Positions 25,330 through 34,039 of a stretch of DNA of 56,077 bases are shown one piece after another; within the stretch, counting starts at the first letter, position 1; each line of letters opens with the position of its first letter. This stretch comes from an uncultured Collinsella sp. GTDB taxonomy: Bacteria > Actinomycetota > Coriobacteriia > Coriobacteriales > Coriobacteriaceae. Below the pieces are notes generated by a model. The model worked only from the letters and a program-made list of their open reading frames with translations, was not told where the DNA came from and did no database searches. Where the stretch lies: assembly GCA_958427975.1 (NCBI GenBank), contig CAUAEH010000008.1, positions 1-56,077 on the forward strand. Direction: 5' to 3'. The position numbers and the translations under genes were made by a program.

Positions 25330-27315
25330 ATGAAGCTCGCGCTTGCACAGATCGATATGCGCCTGGGTGATATTGAGGGCATTTGCGGCCGCATCGAGGA
25401 CCAGGCTCGTCTGGCCCACGAGCGCGGGGCGCGCGTGCTGTGCGTTCCGGCTCCGCTCTTTATGGGCGCCATGCCCGGTGGCCTGGTGGGCGCTGCCGAC
25501 TTTGAGCACGACATGCTTGCCGGCTTGACTGGTGTCGCCGAGCGTATCCAGGAGCTTGACATGATCTGCATCGTGCCCGCGGCGGTTTCGTTTGAGGGCC
25601 AGCCGTTGCTCGACTACGTGATGCTCAAGGACGGTCATGTGGTGCCGGCGCGTTCGAGCATTGCCCTGCAGCGTGGCGAGAACAACGACACACGTTGGGC
25701 GCCGCCGGTGTTCGACGTGGACGGCGTGCGCATCGCCGTGATTTTTGACTTGGACCGCGAACTCGAGATGCTGCCGACCGGTGTTGACCTCATTGCGTAT
25801 TTCCAATTCAACGCGTTTGACATGACCGACCGTGAGACTGCCGCCATTGCCGCCGTTCGCAGCGGCGCCTACCGCAAGATCGCATCCAAGCGCAGCGTGT
25901 GGTTTGCCTGCATGGCGCCGGTCGGTGCCTATGACGAGTCGGTGTATACCGGCGGTTCGTTTGTGCTCGACGACTGCGGTCGCGTGGTGGCCCAGGCGCC
26001 GTGCTTTGAGGAGAGCCTGCTGGTTCAGGAGATTCAGCGCGGCGTGATGCTCGATGCCCTGGAAGACCACGAGCTGCCCGAGTTTCGCTCCGAGGAATGG
26101 CTGTGGCAGGCGCTGGTGCTTGCCGTTCGCGATAACGCCCGCGCCCGCGGTGCGTCGCGCGCCGTGGTGGCGCTCGAGGGCGACTTGCCGTCGTCCCTGC
26201 TGGCGGCGCTGGCCGTCGACGCTCTGGGCCCGCGCAATGTGATTGGCCTGGTGCTGGGACGCAACCGTATCTTTACGCCGGCGCAGGAAGAAGCCGAGGC
26301 TGCCCGCTGTGCCGCCGTCCGTGCCATCGCCGAGCGTCTGCACATTCGCACCGTCGAGCGCGATGCACCGGATGCGGCGCGCGTGCTCGATCGCGACGTG
26401 TCGGCGGGCGATGCCGAGCGCCTGCGCTCGCGCACGCTGGGCCTGATGCTGGAGGATACGGCGCTCGAGCTGGGTGCGATGGCGCTGAGCCCGCTTTCCA
26501 AGACCGAATACGCGCTGGCGGCGCCGGCGCTTTGCGGCGGCTATCAGGGCGATTACGCACCTTTTGGCGATGTGTACCTGTCGACGCTTGAGTTTGTGGC
26601 GCGCGTGCGCAACCGCACGTCTGCCGTGGTGCCCCAAGAGCTCGTGACGCTCAACGCGGTGGAAGATTGTATGGAGCGAGTGCTGGCGCAGGCGCTCTCG
26701 ACGCTCGACGGTCCGGTCGATATGCTCGACCGTGCGGCACAGCTGCTCGGCGGGCTTGAGCCGGGTGAGGTCGATGGCGCGCTCGAAGCGCACGTGGACC
26801 GCAATCGATCTTTCGACGACATCCCGATGGCCGCTGGCAAGCCCGAGGCTTGCTCGCTGCTGCTGATGCTCGTTCGACAGGGTGAGGCTGCCCGCCGCAT
26901 GTTGCCGATGGCGCCGATCGTCTCGGCCCGTTCGTTTGCCGAGCGTGCCTGGCCGTATATGCTCGCGTGGTCCGACCTGGGGCTTAACGGCAAGGAGCGT
27001 ATGACGGTCGATTCGCTGGCGCGCGCCGAGGTGCGCCGTTTTGCTGACGAGGATACGAGCGAGCGCGTGCGAAACGAGATGATGGGCGTGCTGGGCGAGC
27101 TACTGGGTATTTCGCCCGAGCAAATGGAGGAGCTGCGCTCTGAGGACGGTCAGCGTCGTTTACACGAGGGAATGAAAAAGTTCGAGGGCGAGGTTCAGAA
27201 CGCCATCGATAAGATGATGGGCGGCCAGGGCGGCTCGCAAGGTAGTCCCCAGGGTGGCCCGATGCCTCACCCGCCAGTGGATCCGAGGCAGTTCCCCTTT
27301 TTCTCGCAGAACTAA
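25330..27315 (+). CDS. NadE-like protein with degenerate nitrilase and synthetase active sites
   Basis: A 661-residue protein with the architecture of glutamine-dependent NAD+ synthetase: N-terminal nitrilase-like domain (1 to about 245), then an NAD synthase-like domain. Homology is clear in MALSPLSKTEYALAAPALCG and YQGDYAPFGDVYLSTLEF, which align with the NadE stretch LSTGNKSELAVGY...GDFAPIKDVY. The catalytic parts are lost, however. The nitrilase Cys is Phe139 in IAVIFDLD, the Glu of FPELxxTGYP is Ala41 in VPAPLFMG, and the Lys is missing. The PP-loop SGGxDSS reads EGDLPSS (283-289). A Gly/Pro/Gln-rich C-terminal tail is added. ATG 25330 has GGAAAGG upstream. It likely has a regulatory or scaffold role. 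Confidence 0.8.
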   Translation: MKLALAQIDMRLGDIEGICGRIEDQARLAHERGARVLCVPAPLFMGAMPGGLVGAADFEHDMLAGLTGVAERIQELDMICIVPAAVSFEGQPLLDYVMLKDGHVVPARSSIALQRGENNDTRWAPPVFDVDGVRIAVIFDLDRELEMLPTGVDLIAYFQFNAFDMTDRETAAIAAVRSGAYRKIASKRSVWFACMAPVGAYDESVYTGGSFVLDDCGRVVAQAPCFEESLLVQEIQRGVMLDALEDHELPEFRSEEWLWQALVLAVRDNARARGASRAVVALEGDLPSSLLAALAVDALGPRNVIGLVLGRNRIFTPAQEEAEAARCAAVRAIAERLHIRTVERDAPDAARVLDRDVSAGDAERLRSRTLGLMLEDTALELGAMALSPLSKTEYALAAPALCGGYQGDYAPFGDVYLSTLEFVARVRNRTSAVVPQELVTLNAVEDCMERVLAQALSTLDGPVDMLDRAAQLLGGLEPGEVDGALEAHVDRNRSFDDIPMAAGKPEACSLLLMLVRQGEAARRMLPMAPIVSARSFAERAWPYMLAWSDLGLNGKERMTVDSLARAEVRRFADEDTSERVRNEMMGVLGELLGISPEQMEELRSEDGQRRLHEGMKKFEGEVQNAIDKMMGGQGGSQGSPQGGPMPHPPVDPRQFPFFSQN

Positions 27316-27384
27316 ACTGGGGATGGGATTCGCTTCCAACCCCGATACTTCAACTAAGCATCTTGGCCCCGTTGTGTTATTCTA

Positions 27385-27396
27385 GAACAGACGTTC
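27385..27396. promoter_or_regulatory. LexA/DinR-type SOS box before ruvCAB
   Basis: GAACAGACGTTC is a perfect GAAC-N4-GTTC palindrome, matching the core of the Gram-positive LexA site (CGAACRNRYGTTYC). It lies just after a possible -10 (TATTCT, 27378-27383) and 57 bp before ruvC. Confidence 0.7.
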
Positions 27397-27452
27397 GTGA
27401 ATGATGCGCGGGGCCTTGCCTTGTGCTGTGCTGGTGACGAGGGGAGGTCGGC

Positions 27453-27974
27453 TTGGTTATCTTGGGCATCGACCCCGGTTTGGCCCATACGGGTTGGGGG
27501 ATTATCGAGGAGCGGCGCGGCGAGGTTCGCTGCCGTGCCTACGGTTGTATCGAGACCAGCGCGGGCGGTCCGCTCGCGGTGCGTCTGTCGCATATCGCCC
27601 GCGACCTCAAGGGTGTCGTGGAGCGTTATCGACCCGATACTGCTGCTATCGAGAGCATTTACTTTGGCGCCAACGTTCGCTCGGCCATCCCTACGGCGCA
27701 TGCCCGCGGTGCCGCACTCGTGGCGCTTTCGGAATGCGCGCTCGAGATTGGCGAGTACACGCCCATGCAGATCAAGCAGGCCGTCGTGGGCACGGGCGCC
27801 GCGGACAAACGCCAGGTTGCCTATATGGTTCGCACGCTCACGCAGCTCGATCACGACCCGCATCCCGACCACGCCGCCGATGCCCTGGCCTGCGCCATCT
27901 GCCACGTTAACCTCAGCCGCACCCGGGCACTTACCGGCGGCGAGTTCTATCAACAGAGAGGAACCGGATACTGA
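27453..27974 (+). CDS. ruvC: Holliday junction resolvase RuvC
   Basis: A 173-residue RNase H-fold endonuclease that cuts four-way junctions symmetrically. Catalytic acids are Asp7 in LGIDPGLAHTGWG, Glu67 in AAIESIYFG, and the Asp pair near the C-terminus in HPDHAADALACAI. The start is TTG 27453, supported by GGGGAGG 5 nt upstream and by the family N-terminus MVILGIDPG. Its TGA overlaps the ruvA ATG by one base. First gene of a ruvCAB operon under a putative SOS box. Confidence 0.95.
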   Translation: MVILGIDPGLAHTGWGIIEERRGEVRCRAYGCIETSAGGPLAVRLSHIARDLKGVVERYRPDTAAIESIYFGANVRSAIPTAHARGAALVALSECALEIGEYTPMQIKQAVVGTGAADKRQVAYMVRTLTQLDHDPHPDHAADALACAICHVNLSRTRALTGGEFYQQRGTGY

Positions 27975-28594
27975 TGATCTCCCAGCTCCATGGAACGCTT
28001 GTCGAGGCCACGATGAGCTCGGCCGTTGTCGATGTATCGGGCGTGGGCTTTGAGCTCGGCATCTCGGGCAGCACCGCGGCCACGCTGCCTACACCCGGCG
28101 GCGAGGTTCGCCTCTATACCCGTATGCAGGTGCGCGAGGACGCCATGACGCTCTTTGGTTTTGCCTCCAAGGACGAGCGTACGATGTTCGATCGGCTCGT
28201 GTCCGTGTCGGGTGTTGGTCCGCGCCTGGCGCTTGCCGTGCTCTCCACCTATGCCGTGGGACAGCTGTATTCCTTGGTAATGGCCGAGGACGACAAGGGC
28301 ATGGCCAAGGTTCCCGGTGTGGGCAAAAAGACCGCGCAGCGTCTGATCCTGGAGCTCAAGAGCACCTTTGCCAAGGACAAGGGCTTTGTGCCGGTCGACG
28401 TGATTCCCGGCCAGGTTGCGATGCCGGTTCCTGCTGCTGCTCCTTCGGCGATCGATGACGCCCGTGCGGCGCTCCTTTCCATGGGCTTTAGCCCACAGGA
28501 GACCGATGTTGCCCTGAGCGGGTATGATGGGCAGAATATGCGTGTCGAGGATCTGCTCGGCGCGGCGCTTAAGCGACTCGGAATGGATGCGTGA
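27974..28594 (+). CDS. ruvA: Holliday junction DNA-binding protein RuvA
   Basis: A 206-residue junction-binding subunit that loads RuvB. The OB-fold starts MISQLHGTLVE; two helix-hairpin-helix motifs follow (LVSVSGVGPRLALAVLS and MAKVPGVGKKTAQRLILEL); after an Ala/Pro linker comes the C-terminal RuvB-binding domain (DDARAALLSMGFSPQETDVA). Start and stop codons overlap those of ruvC and ruvB, indicating translational coupling. Confidence 0.96.
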   Translation: MISQLHGTLVEATMSSAVVDVSGVGFELGISGSTAATLPTPGGEVRLYTRMQVREDAMTLFGFASKDERTMFDRLVSVSGVGPRLALAVLSTYAVGQLYSLVMAEDDKGMAKVPGVGKKTAQRLILELKSTFAKDKGFVPVDVIPGQVAMPVPAAAPSAIDDARAALLSMGFSPQETDVALSGYDGQNMRVEDLLGAALKRLGMDA

Positions 28595-29661
28595 TGTGGG
28601 AAGCCGATGACTCTCAGGACCTATGGGCGACGCCCGGCAACTCGCCGGCGGCATCCATGGCGCACGGCGAGCGCATGGTGGGCTCGGAGCTGACGGCCGA
28701 GGACCTCGATGTCGACCGCACCTTGCGCCCCCAGCGCCTGGACGATTACTGCGGTCAGGAGCACATCAAGCAGAGCCTGCGCGTGCTGATCGAGGCGGCG
28801 CAGAGCCGCGGCGAGACGCTCGACCACGTGATCTTCTCGGGCCCTCCGGGTCTGGGCAAGACCACGCTTGCTACGGTTATCGCCAACGAGCTGGGCGCTC
28901 AGATCAAGACGACGAGCGGCCCGGCCATCGCGCGCACCGGTGACCTGGCGGCCATCCTGACTAACTTGCAGCCGGGTGACGTGCTGTTTATCGACGAGAT
29001 TCACCGTCTGAACCGTTCGGTCGAGGAAGTTCTGTATCCCGCGATGGAGGACTTTGCGCTCGATATCGTGATCGGCAAGGGTCCGGCTGCGCGCTCGATT
29101 CGCCTGGATATTCCCAAGTTTACGCTGGTGGCGGCCACGACGCGCTCCGGAATGCTGACCGGTCCGCTGCGCGACCGCTTTGGCATCTCGTATCGCTTGG
29201 ATTACTACACCGTCGAGGAGCTCGCCCAGATTGTGACGCGCTCGGCGACCATCCTGGGCGTGACGATCGACCATCCGAGCGCGCTCGAGATCGGCTCGCG
29301 CTCGCGTGGCACGCCGCGTTTGGCCAACCGTCTGCTCAAGCGTGTGCGCGACTATGCGCAGGTGCGCGGCAACGGTCCTATTGAGCTTGATATTTGCCGT
29401 CAGGCGCTCGAGTTCTTCGAGATCGATGAACTTGGTCTGGACTGGATGGACATTCGTATCTTGGAGACGCTTGCCAAGACGTTCTCCGGCCGTGCCGTGG
29501 GCCTGACGACCCTTGCCAGCGCGGTTGGCGAGGACCCGGGTACGCTCGAGGATGTCTATGAGCCCTATCTGTTGCAGTGCGGCTTGATGATCCGCACACC
29601 CCAGGGCCGTCAGGCAACCTTGCGCACCTTTGAACACTTGGGCATCGAGCCAGCCGTTTAG
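28594..29661 (+). CDS. ruvB: Holliday junction branch-migration ATPase RuvB
   Basis: An AAA+ hexameric motor of about 355 residues that drives branch migration with RuvA. Walker A is SGPPGLGKTT, Walker B VLFIDEIHRLN, sensor 1 LVAATTRSGMLTGPLRDRFG, arginine finger region SRSRGTPRLANRLL, and a winged helix closes the protein. The N-terminus is about 40 residues longer than in E. coli. The start is ATG 28594, whose A is the last base of the ruvA TGA; GTG 28591 is possible. Confidence 0.96.
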   Translation: MWEADDSQDLWATPGNSPAASMAHGERMVGSELTAEDLDVDRTLRPQRLDDYCGQEHIKQSLRVLIEAAQSRGETLDHVIFSGPPGLGKTTLATVIANELGAQIKTTSGPAIARTGDLAAILTNLQPGDVLFIDEIHRLNRSVEEVLYPAMEDFALDIVIGKGPAARSIRLDIPKFTLVAATTRSGMLTGPLRDRFGISYRLDYYTVEELAQIVTRSATILGVTIDHPSALEIGSRSRGTPRLANRLLKRVRDYAQVRGNGPIELDICRQALEFFEIDELGLDWMDIRILETLAKTFSGRAVGLTTLASAVGEDPGTLEDVYEPYLLQCGLMIRTPQGRQATLRTFEHLGIEPAV

Positions 29662-29740
29662 AGGCGGGTTTGTTTTGGCTGGTCTGTAGGCTATCGCTGA
29701 GCATTGGATAAACATATCGCCATTCATCGGTTACGGGTGT

Positions 29741-29767
29741 TTTACTATTGCGCGCCCGTGCTATGCT
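29741..29767 (+). promoter_or_regulatory. Candidate fhs promoter
   Basis: -35 TTTACT (29741-29746), 15-nt spacer, and extended -10 TGCTATGCT (-10 hexamer 29762-29767), 40 bp upstream of the start codon. Confidence 0.45.
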
Positions 29768-29807
29768 GAATTGGTCTTTTTCTCATCCGGTAACGAAAGG
29801 ACCGCCC

Positions 29808-31475
29808 ATGCCTACTGACATCGAAATCGCACGTTCCGTCACGCCGCTGCCCATTACCGAGGTGGCTAAGAACGCCGGCGTCGACGTGAAGCACCTGATT
29901 CCGTACGGCTTCGACAAGGCTAAGGTTGACTATTCACTGCTCAACGAGCCGACCGATCACCAGGCCAAGCTCGTCCTCGTGACCGCCATCAACCCCACGC
30001 CCGCAGGCGAGGGCAAGACCACTACGACCATCGGCCTTGCCGACGGTCTGCGTCGTCGCGGCGTCAAGAGCGCCGTGGCCCTGCGCGAGCCTTCGCTCGG
30101 TCCCGTGTTTGGCGTGAAGGGCGGTGCCGCCGGTGGCGGTTGGGCCCAGGTCATCCCCATGGAGGACATCAACCTGCACTTTACCGGCGACTTCCATGCC
30201 ATCGGTGCCGCCAACAACCTGCTGGCAGCCATGCTTGACAATCATATTCAGCAGGGCAACCAGCTCGGCATTGACGTTAAGCGCATCATCTGGAAGCGCG
30301 TTGTCGACATGAATGACCGCCAGCTGCGCCACGTTATCGACGGCATTGGCGGCAAGGCCCAGGGCGTGCCGCGCGAGGATGGCTTCGACATCACTGTCGC
30401 CTCCGAGGTAATGGCGATCCTGTGCCTGTCCACGAGTATCAATGACCTCAAGGAGCGCCTGGGCGAGATCGTCGTCGGCTACAGCTTTGCCGGCGAGCCC
30501 GTCCGCGCCCGCGACCTCAAGGCTCAGGGCGCCATGGCGGCCCTGCTCAAGGACGCGCTCAAGCCCAACCTGGTGCAGACGCTCGAGGGCACGCCCGCGT
30601 TTGTCCACGGCGGTCCCTTCGCCAATATCGCCCACGGCTGCAACTCCATCATGGCCACGCGTATGGCTATGCGTTTTGGCGATGTCGCCATTACCGAGGC
30701 GGGCTTTGGTGCCGACCTGGGTGCCGAGAAATTCCTGGACATCAAATGCCGCATGACGGGTGTTCGTCCCAATGCCGTCGTGGTCGTCGCCACTGCCCGC
30801 GCGCTTAAGTACAACGGCGGTGTCGCCAAGGCCGACCTCAACGAGGAGAACCTCGAGGCCCTCAAGGCCGGCATGCCCAATCTGCTGCGCCACGTCGACA
30901 ACATTCAGAATGTCTACGGTCTGCCCTGCGTGGTCGCCATCAACCGATTCCCGACGGACACCGAGGCCGAGCTTGCGCTCATCGAGTCCGAGTGCCAGAA
31001 GCTCGGCGTCAACGTTAAGCTTTCCGAGGTCTGGGCCAAGGGCGGCGAGGGCGCGCTCGAGCTGGCCGATGAGGTCATGCGTCTGATTGAGCAGCCGAGC
31101 GAGCTCAAGTTTGCCTATGAGGACGGCGCCGATGTGGCCGACGCCCTCGAGGCTGTTGCCACCAAGGTTTACCGCGCCGACGGCGTTGACTTTACGCCGG
31201 CCGCCAAGCGTCAGCTTGCCGAGCTGCGCGAGAACGGCTTTGGCAACCTGCCGGTATGCGTGGCCAAGACGCAGTACAGCTTTAGCGACAACGCCAAGGC
31301 CCTGGGCGCTCCCGAGAACTTCCGTATCACGGTGCGCGAGCTCAAGGTTTCCGCCGGCGCCCACTTTGTGGTCGCGCTGACCGGCAGTGTTCTGACCATG
31401 CCGGGCCTGCCCAAGGTCCCCGCGGCCGAGAATATCGACGTCGACAACGACGGCAACATCACCGGCCTGTTCTAA
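29808..31475 (+). CDS. fhs: Formate-tetrahydrofolate ligase
   Basis: Fhs joins formate to THF with ATP, giving 10-formyl-THF, the entry to folate one-carbon metabolism and the methyl branch of acetogens. The 555-residue length is typical. Visible motifs are the ATP loop TPAGEGKTTTTIGLADGL, REPSLGPVFGVKGGAAGGG, and EDINLHFTGDFHAI; the C-terminal part has LTGSVLTMPGLPKVPAAENI. GAAAGGA precedes ATG 29808. The next enzymes, FchA and FolD, are encoded 9 kb downstream. Highly biased codons suggest strong expression. Confidence 0.97.
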   Translation: MPTDIEIARSVTPLPITEVAKNAGVDVKHLIPYGFDKAKVDYSLLNEPTDHQAKLVLVTAINPTPAGEGKTTTTIGLADGLRRRGVKSAVALREPSLGPVFGVKGGAAGGGWAQVIPMEDINLHFTGDFHAIGAANNLLAAMLDNHIQQGNQLGIDVKRIIWKRVVDMNDRQLRHVIDGIGGKAQGVPREDGFDITVASEVMAILCLSTSINDLKERLGEIVVGYSFAGEPVRARDLKAQGAMAALLKDALKPNLVQTLEGTPAFVHGGPFANIAHGCNSIMATRMAMRFGDVAITEAGFGADLGAEKFLDIKCRMTGVRPNAVVVVATARALKYNGGVAKADLNEENLEALKAGMPNLLRHVDNIQNVYGLPCVVAINRFPTDTEAELALIESECQKLGVNVKLSEVWAKGGEGALELADEVMRLIEQPSELKFAYEDGADVADALEAVATKVYRADGVDFTPAAKRQLAELRENGFGNLPVCVAKTQYSFSDNAKALGAPENFRITVRELKVSAGAHFVVALTGSVLTMPGLPKVPAAENIDVDNDGNITGLF

Positions 31476-31500
31476 GCTCGCTGCTCATAGCCGCTTGCCC

Positions 31501-31538
31501 GCCCCGTCGTGCCTACCAAGGCCCGGCGGGGCTTTTTT
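31501..31538 (+). terminator. Intrinsic terminator of fhs
   Basis: GCCCCGTCG (31501-31509) pairs with CGGCGGGGC (31524-31532) with one mismatch and runs into TTTTTT. Confidence 0.85.
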
Positions 31539-31656
31539 GATCCTTAGACCCGCGCACGTCTTGTAGATACCGACGGACTCTGCCCATCATAGGCTTTTGC
31601 GCGGGTAGAATGCATGGATAACTTGAGGCTCACGCGCGACGGAAAGGAATCGTTGC

Positions 31657-32622
31657 ATGGATCAGGACAAGACAACCGTGATGGGCGGCTACGGTTCCGC
31701 GCAGGCTGGCGATAGCGCCGATGCGACTCGCGTTGTTCCCAACCCCGGTTATACCGACCCCGCCGCGACGCAGCCTTCTGCCGAGCCCACCCGGGTTATG
31801 GGCTATGGCGACACGGCGCAGGATTCTTACGCTGCATCTTCGCAAGGCCCCTATGGCAACGCAGCTCCGGATCCGTTTGATTACGCGCCGCAGGATTCTT
31901 ATGCTGCCTCGACGCCGAATCCCTATGATGACCTGCCGCAAAATCCCATTCCGCAGCCTCAGCAGACGACGTATATGCCTCGCACGGCGCAGCCTCGCTA
32001 CGAGTCGCGCGAGCCGTATCGCGAGTACCCCAAGTCGATTCCGCAATATGGCGAGGACGAGGAGAAGAAGCCGTCGCGTTCGTCGAGCGTGACCAAGAAG
32101 ATCCTCATCGTGCTGGCGATTTTCTTTGCGCTGTCGGTTGTGTTTGCCATCGTGTCGGGCATGCTCAACAAGCGGGGCGCCACGACCGATGCCACGACCG
32201 AGCAGGCCGAGACCACCCAGTCTGCTGCCGTCGATCTGAGCGATATCCCGGGGCAGTACTGGTCCAACGCCAAGAAGCTCCTCAAGTCGCGCGGCGCCGA
32301 TCTTTCGAATGCCGTGGTCCTGACCGACGATGGCTCAACGCCCGTCATCGATTCCAACTGGGTTGTTACGAATGCCTACTATAACGACAACGGCAACCTG
32401 GAGATTCAGCTCACGCACAAGAACAGCTATGGCAACTCGTCCGGCGGCCAAAGCGGTACCGACAGCTCGAGCTCCAATACGCTGGAGGATTTGAGCAACA
32501 AGGCACAAGAGCTGGGCGATACAGCCCAAAACCTCGGCGATACTGCTCGGAATCTGGGCGATATGGCTACCAATGCCTGGGACGCGCTGCAAAACGGCAT
32601 CTCGGGCGTGCAGGGAAACTAG
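31657..32622 (+). CDS. Single-TM envelope protein with PASTA-like extracytoplasmic part
   Basis: A 321-residue protein I cannot name. The N-terminal 140 residues are a Tyr/Pro/Gln-rich disordered cytoplasmic tail (repeats such as AQDSYAAS). One transmembrane helix follows (about 148-168, ILIVLAIFFALSVVFAIVSG). The outside part starts DLSDIPGQYWSNAKKLLKSR and ends NGNLEIQLTHK, which resembles one PASTA-type repeat, the module of penicillin-binding proteins and PknB kinases. It ends with heptad-like copies of LGDTAQN. AAAGGA precedes ATG. The 3' end overlaps the convergent CDF gene by 4 nt. The layout suggests a cell-wall or signalling accessory protein. Confidence 0.65.
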   Translation: MDQDKTTVMGGYGSAQAGDSADATRVVPNPGYTDPAATQPSAEPTRVMGYGDTAQDSYAASSQGPYGNAAPDPFDYAPQDSYAASTPNPYDDLPQNPIPQPQQTTYMPRTAQPRYESREPYREYPKSIPQYGEDEEKKPSRSSSVTKKILIVLAIFFALSVVFAIVSGMLNKRGATTDATTEQAETTQSAAVDLSDIPGQYWSNAKKLLKSRGADLSNAVVLTDDGSTPVIDSNWVVTNAYYNDNGNLEIQLTHKNSYGNSSGGQSGTDSSSSNTLEDLSNKAQELGDTAQNLGDTARNLGDMATNAWDALQNGISGVQGN

Positions 32623-33821
32623 CGGACGAGCGGAGCGGGGCTACAGCTGCTCGGCCGGACGGTCGGGCAGCTGTAGCCCGAATCAAACGTGACGACGCAT
32701 GAGGCATCGGGTCGGCGCTCGTGCACGATGCGCGTGACGAGCCCCAGCAGCTCCTCGTCGGATATGTCAAAGCCGTCGGGACGCACCAGGTCAAACGAAA
32801 CGAACCCGTCGTGCTCGTGCAGGTCGTGGATGGAGAGCGCGGGATCGATCTGCATGACGCCGCGCTTGACCCAGCCGCGCAGGTCGTCGCCGGTGGTGGC
32901 GATGGGGTCGCAGTGCAGCGTGATATCGATGCCCATTTGGCGCTTGATGTCGTGCTCGATGGTGTCCAAAATCTCGTGGTGCTCAAATGCGTCGCCCTCG
33001 CCGGGCATCTCCACGTGGGCGCTGGCAAACTGACGACCGGGGCCGTAGTCGTGCACCATCAGGTCGTGTGTGCCCAAGACCTGCGGATAGGACATGATCT
33101 TATCGCGGATTGCCTGGACGAGCTTGGGGTCGGGCGCTTGTCCCAGCAACGGGCTGATGGCGTCGCGCACTAGGCCCATGCCGCTGATGCAGATGAAGAT
33201 GCCCACACCCAGGCCTGCCCAGCCATCGAGGTCAAAGCCGGTCGTCTGCGAAATAAGCGCCGCCACCAAGACCGAGCCCGAGGTGATGACGTCGTTTTTG
33301 GAGTCCTGTGCTGTGGCGATGAGCGTCTCCGAGTCGATGCGGTCGCCCAGTGTGCGGTTGAACGCGGCCATCCAGAGCTTTACGAGCATGGACGTAGCCA
33401 GTGCCGCAAGGGAAATGAACGTGTAAGCGGTGGGGGAAGGCTTGATGATCTTGGTGACCGACTCGAGGATCAGGTTGATGCCGACGGCGCAAACCAGGAC
33501 GGCGACGAACAGGCCGGCTAGGTACTCATAGCGGCCGTGACCATAGGGGTGGCCTTCGTCTGCCGGGCGGCTGGCAAGGCGGAACCCGAGCAGGCTCACG
33601 ATGTTGCTCGAGGCATCGGAGAGGTTGTTGAAAGCGTCGGCGATGAGGGAGACGGAGCCGGCGAGCAGGCCCGCGATGCCCTTGGCCAGGCACAGGATAA
33701 TGTTGAGGCCAATGCAGATGAGGCTTGCGGCAAAGCCCGCGTTAGTGCGGCAAGATGCATCGACCGGCTCGCTTTCGCTGCCGGGAACAAGCATATGTAC
33801 CAGCCGATTTACAAATAGCAT
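32619..33821 (-). CDS. Cation diffusion facilitator family metal exporter
   Basis: A 400-residue CDF transporter that exports divalent metal in exchange for protons. It has six membrane helices and a C-terminal cytosolic dimer domain (VLGTHDLMVHDYGPGRQFASAHVE) plus a further C-terminal segment. The metal site in TM2 reads LIADAFNNLSDASSN and in TM5 AQDSKNDVITS. The N-x3-D/D-x3-D pattern is closer to manganese exporters such as MntE than to HxxxD zinc exporters. ATG 33821 is chosen because GAGGA lies 8 nt upstream. Region 33822-34039 shows no gene. Confidence 0.85.
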   Translation of the reverse strand: MLFVNRLVHMLVPGSESEPVDASCRTNAGFAASLICIGLNIILCLAKGIAGLLAGSVSLIADAFNNLSDASSNIVSLLGFRLASRPADEGHPYGHGRYEYLAGLFVAVLVCAVGINLILESVTKIIKPSPTAYTFISLAALATSMLVKLWMAAFNRTLGDRIDSETLIATAQDSKNDVITSGSVLVAALISQTTGFDLDGWAGLGVGIFICISGMGLVRDAISPLLGQAPDPKLVQAIRDKIMSYPQVLGTHDLMVHDYGPGRQFASAHVEMPGEGDAFEHHEILDTIEHDIKRQMGIDITLHCDPIATTGDDLRGWVKRGVMQIDPALSIHDLHEHDGFVSFDLVRPDGFDISDEELLGLVTRIVHERRPDASCVVTFDSGYSCPTVRPSSCSPAPLVR

Positions 33822-34039
33822 AGCGGTCGTCCTCACAATCATGTTTAAGGGGATAGTGTAGCTCGCGCGGGGGCGCCGTGCACCGATGCTCAGAAAATGC
33901 AGCAATAGTCTGCCGGTGCTAACGAGCGAGCCTTCTCGTCTGCCTGGGTGGTCCATTTTGGGCCACATGGGTATGGGCATGTGCCTGTTTGCTCGACATA
34001 CTTAATGTCGACAGCCCCTGTGCAAAGGAGGACGTTTCC

